Assembly: GCA_963925495.1 (NCBI GenBank) | Contig: CAWUST010000048.1 | Span: 1-46,590 of the forward strand | Length of the DNA stretch: 46,590 nucleotides | Reading direction: 5' to 3' | DNA from: UBA2108 sp963925495 | GTDB taxonomy: Bacteria > Bacteroidota > Bacteroidia > Flavobacteriales_G > Salibacteraceae | In this document: positions 17,646-26,264 of the stretch, in pieces | Numbering within the stretch: the stretch's first letter is position 1 | How the letters are laid out: every line of letters starts with the position of its first letter | The notes under the pieces: model-generated | Databases searched by the model: none | Told to the model about the DNA's origin: nothing | What the model saw: only the letters and a program-made list of their open reading frames with translations | Position numbers and translations under genes: made by a program

Positions 17646-18713
17646 ATGGATAAGGACACTGGAAATGTAAAGGTATTATCGGTAGCTCAGGCTTTACCCG
17701 AATTTACCCGCCCTACGGCTGATGCCTTGCCTTATTTAGATATTTGGTTGGCCGATGAGTCGCAACGATTTAGGGATAAAGTAAAACGAATTTTCAAATA
17801 CTCTCAAGTAGAGCAGCGCTATAGCATCATGCCCATTGAAGAGGTCTTTACGAATTCTACTTTCGAAGATAAAAATGAACGGTTCAATAAAGCAGCCATA
17901 GAATTGGGTAAAAAGGCTTTGTTGGCTGCGGTTGAAAAAGCAGAGATTTCCCTTCAAGATATTGATTACATAATTACGACTTGCTGCACTGGATTTATGA
18001 TTCCGAGTGTGGATGCGTATATCATCAATGACCTCAAGTTACGACAAGATATTATTCGCCTTCCCATTACTGAAATGGGCTGTGCAGCTGGGGTTTCCGC
18101 CATGATTTATGCTAATAATCTGTTGAAAGGTAATCCCGGGAAAACAGCTGCAATAATTTCTATTGAGTCACCTACTAGTACATTTCAGCACAACGATTTT
18201 AGTATGACCAACATGGTAAGCGCGGCTATATTTGGCGATGGAGCGGCTTGTACTATTTTAGGTTCTTCCGACAAATTGTTACCTACCATAGTCGATACGT
18301 CCATGTATCATTTCTACAACGAAGAACGCATGATGGGCTTCGATTTAACCAATAGCGGACTCAAGATGGTGCTGGATGTAGAAGTGCCCGATAAAATTGA
18401 AGAACGACTTTTGGAAATTCTAGTTCCCTTCCTAAATAATCACAACCTCACTTTTGCAGACATTCAGCACTTTGTGTTTCATCCCGGCGGTAAACGTATC
18501 GTGCAGTTGGTAGAGGACTTGGTAAAACCACTTGGGAAAAACATAGACGATACCAAGGAAGTACTTCGAGCATTTGGGAATATGAGTAGTGCCACGGTTC
18601 TTTTTGTGTTGAAACGTTTTATGGAGAAAAAAATTAAAGATGGAGATAAAGGTTTAATGCTGAGCTTTGGTCCGGGCTTTTCTGCTCAACAAATACTATT
18701 GGAATGGAGGTAA
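17646..18713 (+). CDS. type III polyketide synthase
   Basis: A 355-residue chalcone/alkylresorcinol synthase-like homodimeric ketosynthase. The triad is complete: Cys114 in TTCCTGFMIPSVDA, His279 in VFHPGGKR and Asn312 in RAFGNMSSATV. FGDGAACTIL and the closing LSFGPGFSAQQ also match the family. The CTGFM context resembles bacterial PhlD/alkylresorcinol-type enzymes rather than plant chalcone synthase. It should condense a fatty acyl starter with malonyl-CoA units into a pyrone, resorcinol or related ring. The adjacent FabF, FabZ and reductase genes suggest a dedicated acyl supply. The stop overlaps the next start by 10 nt. Confidence 0.93.
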   Translation: MDKDTGNVKVLSVAQALPEFTRPTADALPYLDIWLADESQRFRDKVKRIFKYSQVEQRYSIMPIEEVFTNSTFEDKNERFNKAAIELGKKALLAAVEKAEISLQDIDYIITTCCTGFMIPSVDAYIINDLKLRQDIIRLPITEMGCAAGVSAMIYANNLLKGNPGKTAAIISIESPTSTFQHNDFSMTNMVSAAIFGDGAACTILGSSDKLLPTIVDTSMYHFYNEERMMGFDLTNSGLKMVLDVEVPDKIEERLLEILVPFLNNHNLTFADIQHFVFHPGGKRIVQLVEDLVKPLGKNIDDTKEVLRAFGNMSSATVLFVLKRFMEKKIKDGDKGLMLSFGPGFSAQQILLEWR

Positions 18714-19495
18714 GTAAAGGGCTAAAAGGTAAATGGGCCATTATTTTAGGTGCAAGTGGCGAAGTAGGAAGCACTACGGCCTTAAAAATGGCTAATGAAG
18801 GCGTAAATCTATGTCTAGTATATCGAGAACGTAAATCGAGCCTAAAGGTCGTAAATGAGCTACAAAATGAGCTAGATAAGACGGGTGTAGAAATTCTTCA
18901 TTACAATTTGGATGCGTTAAAACTAGAAAATAGACAAGCTGTTATCGAAGAATTGACTTCCAAGTCTCAAAATCAAGTTTGTTTGTTGGTCCACGCTATT
19001 GCTAAAGGAACACTTAAAAGTTTAACTGGAGTTAACCGCGCTACATCTCAAGATTATGAAATTACACAATACGCTATGGCTTATAGTTTAGTGGATTGGG
19101 TAAATAGTTGTTTGGATAATAACCTGTTTAGTGAAAATGCTTCTGTCATTAGTTTGGACAGTGAAGGAAGTCAACGTTATATCCCAAATTATGGAGTGGT
19201 TGGATCTACCAAAGCATCACTGATAAAATTAACCCAAGATCTAGCTGTAGAGTTAGCGCCGCAACACATTCAATGCAATGCTATTCGCGCTGGAGTTATG
19301 GATAGTAACGCCCTTAACGTGTTAGAAAGCAGTGAGATAATTAAACAAAAAGCAAAAGAATCCAACCCAAATAATAGGTTGACAACAGGAGCAGATGTGG
19401 CGAATGCAATTTATTTATTTTGTTTACCAGAGTCTAGTTGGATAACAGGAACAGTACTAAATGTAGATGGGGGAGAAGGACTTGGAAGAAGCTAA
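18704..19495 (+). CDS. SDR-family reductase, FabI/FabL enoyl-ACP reductase-like
   Basis: This 263-residue short-chain dehydrogenase has a cofactor motif GASGEVGS (about residues 16-23), a VHAIAKGTLKSLTG segment like the FabI/FabL LVHSI region, and YGVVGSTKASL with a Tyr-X6-Lys pair. It ends WITGTVLNVDGGEG. The layout suits an enoyl-ACP reductase more than a standard ketoreductase, since no Ser-Tyr-X3-Lys is present. It would saturate an acyl chain before or during transfer to the type III synthase. If it is an enoyl reductase, the ketoreduction step must be supplied by the housekeeping FabG. Confidence 0.82.
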   Translation: MEVSKGLKGKWAIILGASGEVGSTTALKMANEGVNLCLVYRERKSSLKVVNELQNELDKTGVEILHYNLDALKLENRQAVIEELTSKSQNQVCLLVHAIAKGTLKSLTGVNRATSQDYEITQYAMAYSLVDWVNSCLDNNLFSENASVISLDSEGSQRYIPNYGVVGSTKASLIKLTQDLAVELAPQHIQCNAIRAGVMDSNALNVLESSEIIKQKAKESNPNNRLTTGADVANAIYLFCLPESSWITGTVLNVDGGEGLGRS

Positions 19496-19928
19496 AAAGA
19501 TATTAGACTTAATGCCCTACGCGGAACCTTTTCGTTTTATTGACGAAATAAGTTCAGTAAACGAAGAAGGAATTACTGGGTTTTATACCTTCCAATCCCA
19601 TTCTGATTTTTACAAAGGACACTTCCCTGGATTTCCTTTAACACCAGGAGTTATTCTCACAGAGTGTATGGCTCAAATTGGAATGGTTGCCTTGGGTATT
19701 CACCTCATAGGAACGGATAATATCGATCCAGAAAACCCAGTTCGTTTTGCATTTACTTCATCAGAAGTTAAATTCTTGGACATGGTTTTACCTGGAGAAA
19801 AGGTAAAAGTAGAATCCGTGAAAAGGCTATACAGAATGGGCGTTTTGCGCTGCGAAGTGAAATTGTATAACGAAGCAGGTAAGGTTGCCGTAGAAGGTAA
19901 GTTAGCAGGATATCGGTTGAAAGAATGA
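19467..19928 (+). CDS. FabZ-like 3-hydroxyacyl-ACP dehydratase
   Basis: A 153-residue hotdog-fold protein with MPYAEPFRFIDEI at the start and the FabZ/FabA active site GHFPGFPLTPGVILTECMAQIG, containing the catalytic His and Glu. It dehydrates 3-hydroxyacyl-ACP. ATG 19467 overlaps the SDR gene by 29 nt; a later ATG at 19512 would start right at the conserved domain, so the first 15 residues are uncertain. It is coupled to the ketosynthase through an ATGA overlap. Confidence 0.88.
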   Translation: MGEKDLEEAKKILDLMPYAEPFRFIDEISSVNEEGITGFYTFQSHSDFYKGHFPGFPLTPGVILTECMAQIGMVALGIHLIGTDNIDPENPVRFAFTSSEVKFLDMVLPGEKVKVESVKRLYRMGVLRCEVKLYNEAGKVAVEGKLAGYRLKE

Positions 19929-21199
19929 CAAAAAGGCGTGTTGTAGTTACAGGAATGGGGGTTGTTGCTCCCAATGCTATTGGAGTTTCTGACTTTGAGA
20001 CAGCGCTTAAGGAAAGTCGATCAGGCATCCGTTTTATTCCCGAATTAAAAGAACTCAACTTTGCTTGCCAAGTAGGAGGAATTCCACCTCTGACCGAAGA
20101 CGTTGTTGCTAAATACCTATCTCCTTTGCAAATGAAGCAGATTCAGGCAACAGGACTAGTTTATGGATTGGTTGCAGGTAAAGAAGCATGGGAGAATGCT
20201 GGTTTGCCTTTTGAAGGTGAAGCTACACGTTGGGATACAGGCTGCATTTTCGGCTCTGGACTCGCAGGCATAAAAAAAATAAGAGAAGGTATATATCAGG
20301 TGGATGAAGGAAAAGTCAAACGTTTGGGCAGTACCATGGTGGAACAAACTATGCCGAGTGGAATTAGTGCTTATCTAGCCGGAGAGCTTCATTTAGGCAA
20401 TCAGGTAACTACTAATTCATCGGCATGCAGTACAGGCAACGAAGCTATTTTAATGGCTTATGAGCGCATTAAACTCGGCAAAGCAATTCGAATGCTTGCT
20501 GGAAGTTGCGATGATCATGGGCCTTATGTTTGGGGTGGATTTGATTCCTTACGAGTGCTCAACCGAAAAATGAACGATAAACCGGAAGAAGCAAGTCGAC
20601 CAATGAGTGAATCTGCCGCTGGTTTTATACCCGGAAGTGGAGCAGGGGCTTTGGTTTTAGAAGAATATGAAACGGCCAAAGCTCGAAATGCTACTATATA
20701 TGCAGAAATTATTGGGGGAGATTTAAATGCCGGTGGCCAAGTCAATGGAGGCAGTATGACTTCTCCAAATGATGAAGGTGTGGTTCGTTGCATTCAAAAT
20801 GCGATGGAAGATGCAGGTATATCTGCCGACGACGTTGATTTAATCAATGGTCACTTAACGGCCACAGGCAATGATTCAAAAGAAATTGCCAATTGGGCCA
20901 AAGCATTGAAAAGGTCAGATCAGAATTTTCCACAAGTACAATCTACTAAATCTTTAATCGGACATTGTTTAAGTGCAGCAGGAAGCATTGAATCTGTAGC
21001 GGTAGTTTTACAGCTCCATAAGCGTTTTTCCCACGCTTCTATAAACTGTTCAGATTTGAGTAGTAAAATATCACAAATTATTAATAAAGAATTGATTAGT
21101 TCACATAACTTAAATAATAACATTAATATAATTGTTAAGTCTGGATTTGGTTTTGGAGATGTAAATTCAGTAGTTGTTTGGAAGAGATTTGAAGAATAA
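19925..21199 (+). CDS. FabF-like beta-ketoacyl-ACP synthase
   Basis: The 424-residue condensing enzyme begins RRVVVTGMGVVAPNAIG and has the KAS-I/II triad: Cys168 in NSSACSTG, His310 in INGHLTATGNDSKE and His347 in STKSLIGHCLSAAG. The usual THGTGT is changed to GHLTATG but the His is kept. GFGFGDVNSVVVW closes the fold. It should elongate acyl-ACP with malonyl-ACP. No carrier protein gene is in the operon, so it must use the cell's AcpP or one encoded elsewhere. As last gene of the operon it is followed by a REP-like palindrome. Confidence 0.9.
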   Translation: MTKRRVVVTGMGVVAPNAIGVSDFETALKESRSGIRFIPELKELNFACQVGGIPPLTEDVVAKYLSPLQMKQIQATGLVYGLVAGKEAWENAGLPFEGEATRWDTGCIFGSGLAGIKKIREGIYQVDEGKVKRLGSTMVEQTMPSGISAYLAGELHLGNQVTTNSSACSTGNEAILMAYERIKLGKAIRMLAGSCDDHGPYVWGGFDSLRVLNRKMNDKPEEASRPMSESAAGFIPGSGAGALVLEEYETAKARNATIYAEIIGGDLNAGGQVNGGSMTSPNDEGVVRCIQNAMEDAGISADDVDLINGHLTATGNDSKEIANWAKALKRSDQNFPQVQSTKSLIGHCLSAAGSIESVAVVLQLHKRFSHASINCSDLSSKISQIINKELISSHNLNNNINIIVKSGFGFGDVNSVVVWKRFEE

Positions 21200-21237
21200 A
21201 ACTCATAAATTTCAAGCTTACCTTCATGTAGAATTTA

Positions 21238-21270
21238 TCTCCGCCTTCGGCACCTTCCCAAAGGAAGGAA
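21238..21270. repeat. REP-like palindromic element after the polyketide operon
   Basis: The sequence contains GCC-TTC-GGC (21243-21251), immediately followed by CCTTCC-CAAA-GGAAGG (21253-21268): two adjacent small hairpins. It resembles intergenic REP-like elements with CTCCGCCTnCGGC...AAAGG cores that I have seen in Bacteroidota genomes. It is GC-richer than its surroundings and may stabilise or end the operon mRNA. Only one copy was noticed in this window. Confidence 0.5.
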
Positions 21271-21366
21271 TAGCTAGTTTTACATAATATTCAATCGGCT
21301 TAAGTTGAGTAAAAGTTATAAATTCCGAAATTCAACAATAACCAATCTTCTTACTTTTTCAAGTTG

Positions 21367-21374
21367 TAGTTTTG
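21367..21374 (+). promoter_or_regulatory. -7 promoter box for the NPPW methyltransferase gene
   Basis: TAGTTTTG matches TAnnTTTG and leaves about 16 nt from the predicted start site to the ATG at 21394. It suggests this methyltransferase is transcribed separately from the polyketide operon. Confidence 0.5.
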
Positions 21375-21393
21375 CAGCGAAGAAATACGCAGA

Positions 21394-22455
21394 ATGAACA
21401 TAGAAATAAACATACCACAACCAATTGATTTTAACCCAAAATTTGCACCTGTTACGACAGGAGAAAACATTGACGAAGCTGTACAAAGTATACTCAAAGG
21501 AGATAGCCTAGTGGTGGGTGATTATTATAGCACTGGCCTTACGCTGTTGCATGAATTACAAGGAGTTCTTAAAAAAAAATTTCCCAATAAAAGCTTTGAT
21601 GAGCAACGTGAATATCGTGCTGAGTTTCAAAAGTTTTCTCAAAACATATTGTTAGAGGTAATTAACCACAAACTGACCGCTAAAAAGTCTCCTAGCATAG
21701 GTTGGTTAGAAAAACTCTATCCGGATAATGAAGGTTTCTTACTACCATTTCCACAAGTGCAAGGTTTGAATAGCTCTTGGCAATGGTATTCAAAGGGAGT
21801 TGCTATTCCGGGATTGCGAAATAAGATATATCCATATTACGGGAGTTATTTTCCAACACGCTTTGAGCATTTAACTCTTTTCGATAATTGGTTAAAAAGG
21901 TACAAAGGAGATAAAAAAGAAGCATTTGATATAGGAATTGGTAGTGGAATATTATCTCTTCAAATGATTAAACATGGCTTTCAAAAGGTTTTTGGAACAG
22001 ACACTAACCCAAATTCAATCTTTGGGTTGAACGAGGAATGGGAAGGAAGCAAAACAGCGCGAAAGATTGAATTAGATCATGGAAATCTTTTTGGGAAATG
22101 GACAAGGCAAGTTGAACTTATTGTCTTTAATCCACCGTGGTTGCCGGCAGGTCAAGATGTAGAGGGGAAAGACGAAGCAATTTATTACAACGATAGTTTG
22201 TTTCCTAAATTTTTCGAAGAAGCTTATAAACGTTTACTTCCTGGTGGAAAAATAGTTTTGCTTTTTTCTAACCTAGGTAAATTAACAAATGCCAAGAATT
22301 TACATCCCATCGAATTGGAATTGGATCAGGGTGGGAGGTTCAATACGGATTTATTCCTTCAGAAAAAGGTAAAGTTAGCTTCAGATAAAACCAAACGAGA
22401 TAGACATTGGCGTAAAGAAGAGAAGGTCGAGCTTTGGGAATTGAGTAAGATTTAA
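21394..22455 (+). CDS. class I methyltransferase with NPPW motif (HemK/PrmC-like core)
   Basis: A 353-residue protein. Residues 1-170 are a helical region with no motif I know. The second half is a methyltransferase: FDIGIGSGILSLQMIK (motif I), VFGTDTNPNSI (motif II acidic), then LIVFNPPWLPAG. The NPPW motif marks enzymes that methylate planar nitrogens (glutamine, adenine, guanine), such as PrmC or rRNA methyltransferases. A small-molecule substrate is also possible. It lies 195 bp after the polyketide operon with its own promoter box, so a role in that pathway is unproven. Confidence 0.8.
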   Translation: MNIEINIPQPIDFNPKFAPVTTGENIDEAVQSILKGDSLVVGDYYSTGLTLLHELQGVLKKKFPNKSFDEQREYRAEFQKFSQNILLEVINHKLTAKKSPSIGWLEKLYPDNEGFLLPFPQVQGLNSSWQWYSKGVAIPGLRNKIYPYYGSYFPTRFEHLTLFDNWLKRYKGDKKEAFDIGIGSGILSLQMIKHGFQKVFGTDTNPNSIFGLNEEWEGSKTARKIELDHGNLFGKWTRQVELIVFNPPWLPAGQDVEGKDEAIYYNDSLFPKFFEEAYKRLLPGGKIVLLFSNLGKLTNAKNLHPIELELDQGGRFNTDLFLQKKVKLASDKTKRDRHWRKEEKVELWELSKI

Positions 22456-22513
22456 TTTTGATTCTTGACATTAGATACTAGACAAGACTAAAAGCTAAAA
22501 GTTAGTATCAAAA

Positions 22514-23446
22514 TTAATGAACAACGACCTTCTTACGGTAATATTGATTATTAATTTTTACCACACAAACATATATTCCTGAAGTTAAGTTATCAAAACT
22601 AACCCTGTATTTGTCTGAAGTTACTTCATTAATTCTTTCCTTGCCAACCATGTCAAAAACCTGAATTTTAACACTTTCGTTGGGTTTTAAGTCAGTCAAA
22701 TCAAAATTGATTTGATTTTGAGATCCATAGATAGAAACATCACTTAACGGATTTTTCTCAATTACCGATATAGGTTTGTTGTATATCAATTCCAAATCGT
22801 CAAAATAAGCTACACTTTTATTGATAGCTGAGGTTCCATTACCAGAAGTAAGGATAAGTAGAATGTATTCTGGGATATCAGTACTAGTATAAATAAAAGG
22901 AATTGAAAACCTAACCCAACTTGTTGTTTTTACACTTGGAGTTCTATACTCTGCAAAGCCAATGTAATTTGTTTTGGCTGCATCTGGAATTTTTGCTGAT
23001 CCTTTATGAATCAGTGCTTGTATAGTTCCAACATCAGAACCAGCCGGTTCGTATTGAAACCAACCGACCAAACTATCGGGTCTATATTTTAAAGGAGAAT
23101 TCCACTTTGGGTCAGAAGTTTCTGTACCAATAGAGGATTTTGCTGGGTCAAAATTGGCGATTACTCTTCCATTGGTCATAATTCCCGCTGCAATTATTCC
23201 AAAACCCGCACTTTTATTTTCAAGTTTCACCGATTTGCTGCCCGAATGGGCAGTACTTGATTCTGACATCACTTTTGGAGCAAGACCAGCTAAACTAGAT
23301 GGCATTGCTGTTTTGATTGAACTCCAATCCACTGGTTCATTTTGTCCTCCGTCTGTCTCCCAATTTTCAAACCCAGGGTTTTCTAATTTTTGCGCTGAAA
23401 GAGCTGAGCAAGCACCTATTAGCAAAATAAATATCGATTTTCTCAT
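22514..23446 (-). CDS. secreted PCMD-like carbohydrate-associated protein with T9SS tail
   Basis: This 310-residue protein has a signal peptide ending SALSAQ. A jelly-roll-like region begins with LENPGFENWETDGGQNEPVDWSS and includes SESSTAHSGSKSVKLEN and VAYFDDLELIY, the pattern of the PCMD (putative carbohydrate metabolism) domain. From about residue 235 a T9SS sorting domain follows (VSIYGSQNQINFDL ... TSGIYVCVV). It is probably a surface or released glycan-binding protein. No catalytic residues can be named. It is convergent with the methyltransferase gene. Confidence 0.78.
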   Translation of the reverse strand: MRKSIFILLIGACSALSAQKLENPGFENWETDGGQNEPVDWSSIKTAMPSSLAGLAPKVMSESSTAHSGSKSVKLENKSAGFGIIAAGIMTNGRVIANFDPAKSSIGTETSDPKWNSPLKYRPDSLVGWFQYEPAGSDVGTIQALIHKGSAKIPDAAKTNYIGFAEYRTPSVKTTSWVRFSIPFIYTSTDIPEYILLILTSGNGTSAINKSVAYFDDLELIYNKPISVIEKNPLSDVSIYGSQNQINFDLTDLKPNESVKIQVFDMVGKERINEVTSDKYRVSFDNLTSGIYVCVVKINNQYYRKKVVVH

Positions 23447-23549
23447 AATTACATGTATTATTTAGATGGCTAAAGTAGAACAATAAGACATTCAATAATC
23501 AATCGAATAAAAGGATTAAACTTTTGAAATTATTCGAATTATTTATTTT

Positions 23550-24077
23550 TTACACAAACAACAAGATTAGGGCAAGTGACATTCCACCGAGGGCAAAGTA
23601 GATTCCTTTTTTGAAAATCGCTGTATTAGGTAAATACATCCAAAATGCAGAAATAACAAAAAAGAGGAGGGAAAGCCCAAACAGAATATTGAAAAAGAAT
23701 AAAGGTTGACCCGATTTTGCCTTGTGAAAATGGGTCAGTTTATCCAGTAGATAGGGGAGCGACTTGACTGTATATTCTGCCTCCCCGCTTTGTTTGTCAT
23801 AAAGCCCATTTTCAAAATAGATTTTACCAGAATCTTCTTTTTCAATTTTTATTTTTCCTATATCTAATAATTCCCCCAAGTCTTTTGCTTCGGCATTTAC
23901 AGCGATTGTTTTTGCAATTATTTTTTCTTGTTTAAAGGTATCTGAGTCTCTGAAAATGAGTACGATTCCACTAATAGCATACATCGCCATTATTCCTGTA
24001 AGTGTAAAACCGAGGTAGCGGTGGATTGCTCGCATTTTTTGATGTGTTTTCATTTTATTTGCCATAATCGAAGTCAT
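23550..24077 (-). CDS. PepSY-associated transmembrane protein
   Basis: This 175-residue protein has an N-terminal helix HRYLGFTLTGIMAMYAISGIVL typical of PepSY-TM proteins, an extracytoplasmic middle of about 85 residues, and two C-terminal helices (ILFGLSLLFFVISAFWMYL and GIYFALGGMSLALILLF). Relatives are linked to iron uptake or peptidase regulation, but this one is short. Its ATG follows the M3 peptidase stop directly (TAA then ATG, no gap), so the two are translated from one mRNA. MANK at residue 5 is an alternative start. Confidence 0.75.
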   Translation of the reverse strand: MTSIMANKMKTHQKMRAIHRYLGFTLTGIMAMYAISGIVLIFRDSDTFKQEKIIAKTIAVNAEAKDLGELLDIGKIKIEKEDSGKIYFENGLYDKQSGEAEYTVKSLPYLLDKLTHFHKAKSGQPLFFFNILFGLSLLFFVISAFWMYLPNTAIFKKGIYFALGGMSLALILLFV

Positions 24078-26225
24078 TTATTTTGGAACAGGAAACCCTC
24101 TGTCTCGCATTAAAGCACCAATATCTGCATCACGTCCCATAAACAAACGGTATGCTTCAGCTGGGTCAATTGCATTTCGAGGAGCAAATAGATACTTAAC
24201 CGCTTTATCAGCTAATTCTTTGTCGTAAAAACCGTTAGGAGCTTTTGCAAAAGCTTCAGAGGCATCAGCAGTTAAAACATCTGCCCACATATATCCATAA
24301 TAGGCAGTAGCGTAACCTTCACCAGAAAATACATGACCAAAATGAGGCGTTCTGTGACGCATTGGAAGTTCCTTAGGCATGTTCAATTCGGTTAAGGTTT
24401 CCCGTTCAAATTTGTCAATGTCTATATTAGCTGGATCAGCCAAATGGAGTTTCATATCCATAATTGCAGAAGCTAAATATTCTGTTGTAGAAAAACCTTG
24501 ATTAAAAGTACTGGCGTTTTTGATTTTAGCAACTAATTCGGCAGGCATAGATTCCCCAGTTCCATTATGAACTAAATAATTATTAATTACTTCATCTGTA
24601 GACAACCATCGTTCTAATAACTGCGATTGAAACTCAGTATAATCCCGAACACCACTATTTAAAGTAGGGTATTTTACTTTGGCAGAGAAGAAGTGGAGTG
24701 CATGACCAAACTCATGAAAGAAAGTGGTTGCATCGTCCCAAGAAACTAATAATGCTTCTCCAGGAGCTGGTTTAACGAAGTTTGAGTTGTTGGATGCTAA
24801 TACGTTTTTATCTCCGTCAAAACTAGACTGACTTCTATACGTTGTAGCCCAAGCACCTGATCGTTTGCCTTTTCTAGCGTAAGGATCTAAGTACCAAAGT
24901 CCAACGTTTTTGCCTGTATTAATATCAGTTACTTCCCAAACCTTTACATCTTCATGAAAAACTGGAACTGAACCTTCTGGTACTGGTGTGAATTTGTATT
25001 TAAATAACTTTCCGGCTACCATGTGCATGGCTTCTGTAAGTTTATCCAATTGCAAATATTGTTTTACTTCTTCTGAGTTTAAATCGTATTTCTCTTTCCT
25101 TACTTTTTCAGCATAGAAACGATAATCCCATGGTTCAATAGTTATTTTATCTTCATTTTTATCAGCTATTGCTTGCATATCTGCTACTTCTTCGCTAACT
25201 CTTGCAATTGCCGCAGGCCAAACTGCTTCCATAAGTTCCATCGCATTTTCGGGAGTTTTAGCCATTCTATCTTGCAAACGCCATTCTGCGTAGTTATTGA
25301 AGCCAAGTAACTCTACTTTTTTACGACGTAATCTTAATACTTCGGCAATCAATTCATTGTTATCGAATTCGTCCCCATTGTCTCCTCTAGAGTAATAGTT
25401 GGTCCATACAATTTTTCGCAATTCTCTTTCTGTAGAGTAAGTTAAAAATGGATCCATAGAAGAGCGAGAATTAGTAATCGAATATTTTCCCTCTTGTCCT
25501 TTATCAGTTGCAATTTTAGCAGCCGATTTAATAAAACCTTTTGACAAACCACCTAATTGATCTTTAGTTAAAAAGCTAACGTAGTTTTCTTCATCGTGAA
25601 GTACATTGTTTGAAAATTTAGTATAGAGACTAGAAAGCTCTTTACTTAACTCAGCGTATTCAGCTTTTATTTCTTCATTTAAATTTGCGCCATTCATGGC
25701 AAACCCAACATAAACCAGTTCAGTTACTCTCTGTTGATCTGCATCAAGTGGTTTAACTAAAGAAGCATCATAAACGGCTTTTACTCTTTGGAATAGTTTT
25801 TCGTTTTGAGTGATTTTAGACTGATAATCTGAGAATATAGGGGCTAATTCACTTTGAAGTTCTCTAAACTCTAGGGAGGACATATTTGAGCTTAGTATAC
25901 CATAGTAATTAAAAGCCCTGCTTAAAGCTTGGCCAGAACGCTCCATTTCTACAATAGTATTTTCAAAAGTAGGAGCTTCTTCATTATTGGCAATCGCTTC
26001 AATGTCTTTCAACTTCATTTCAATACCCAATAACATAGCTGGTTTTACATCTTCCATTTTCACTTTATCAAAAGCTGGAACTCCTCCATAATTTCCTGTC
26101 CATTCTTGTAGCAATAAATTTTCGACCATAGGATCTTCTGTTTTAATTTCTTCTTTACAGCTCATTATGGATATTGAACCAGCCAATAGGATAAGTATAT
26201 GTTTTTTTTTTATGAAATTTGTCAT
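24078..26225 (-). CDS. dcp: M3 family peptidyl-dipeptidase, lipoprotein (Dcp-like)
   Basis: A zinc metallopeptidase of about 715 residues. From ATG 26225 it has a lipoprotein signal (KKKHILILLAGSISIMSC), then a long helical thimet-oligopeptidase fold with the active site FFHEFGHALHFF (HExxH plus a downstream Glu) and the closing SGEGYATAYYGYMWADV region that forms the substrate pocket. It would cleave dipeptides from oligopeptide C-termini in the periplasm. The frame is open 41 codons further upstream, but that part lacks a signal sequence and lies beyond the promoter box at 26257-26264, so 26225 is chosen. Confidence 0.92.
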   Translation of the reverse strand: MTNFIKKKHILILLAGSISIMSCKEEIKTEDPMVENLLLQEWTGNYGGVPAFDKVKMEDVKPAMLLGIEMKLKDIEAIANNEEAPTFENTIVEMERSGQALSRAFNYYGILSSNMSSLEFRELQSELAPIFSDYQSKITQNEKLFQRVKAVYDASLVKPLDADQQRVTELVYVGFAMNGANLNEEIKAEYAELSKELSSLYTKFSNNVLHDEENYVSFLTKDQLGGLSKGFIKSAAKIATDKGQEGKYSITNSRSSMDPFLTYSTERELRKIVWTNYYSRGDNGDEFDNNELIAEVLRLRRKKVELLGFNNYAEWRLQDRMAKTPENAMELMEAVWPAAIARVSEEVADMQAIADKNEDKITIEPWDYRFYAEKVRKEKYDLNSEEVKQYLQLDKLTEAMHMVAGKLFKYKFTPVPEGSVPVFHEDVKVWEVTDINTGKNVGLWYLDPYARKGKRSGAWATTYRSQSSFDGDKNVLASNNSNFVKPAPGEALLVSWDDATTFFHEFGHALHFFSAKVKYPTLNSGVRDYTEFQSQLLERWLSTDEVINNYLVHNGTGESMPAELVAKIKNASTFNQGFSTTEYLASAIMDMKLHLADPANIDIDKFERETLTELNMPKELPMRHRTPHFGHVFSGEGYATAYYGYMWADVLTADASEAFAKAPNGFYDKELADKAVKYLFAPRNAIDPAEAYRLFMGRDADIGALMRDRGFPVPK

Positions 26226-26256
26226 CGTGATTAATTTTGTTGAATAAAATGGAAGC

Positions 26257-26264
26257 CAAAAATA
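26257..26264 (-). promoter_or_regulatory. -7 promoter box for the M3 peptidase operon
   Basis: Read leftward this is TATTTTTG, matching TAnnTTTG, about 31 nt before the ATG at 26225. It supports that start over the upstream in-frame ATG at 26348. Confidence 0.5.

Noticed and set aside
20156..21123. Leftward ORFs inside the ketosynthase gene
   Set aside because: They are antisense shadows of the well-supported FabF-like coding sequence.
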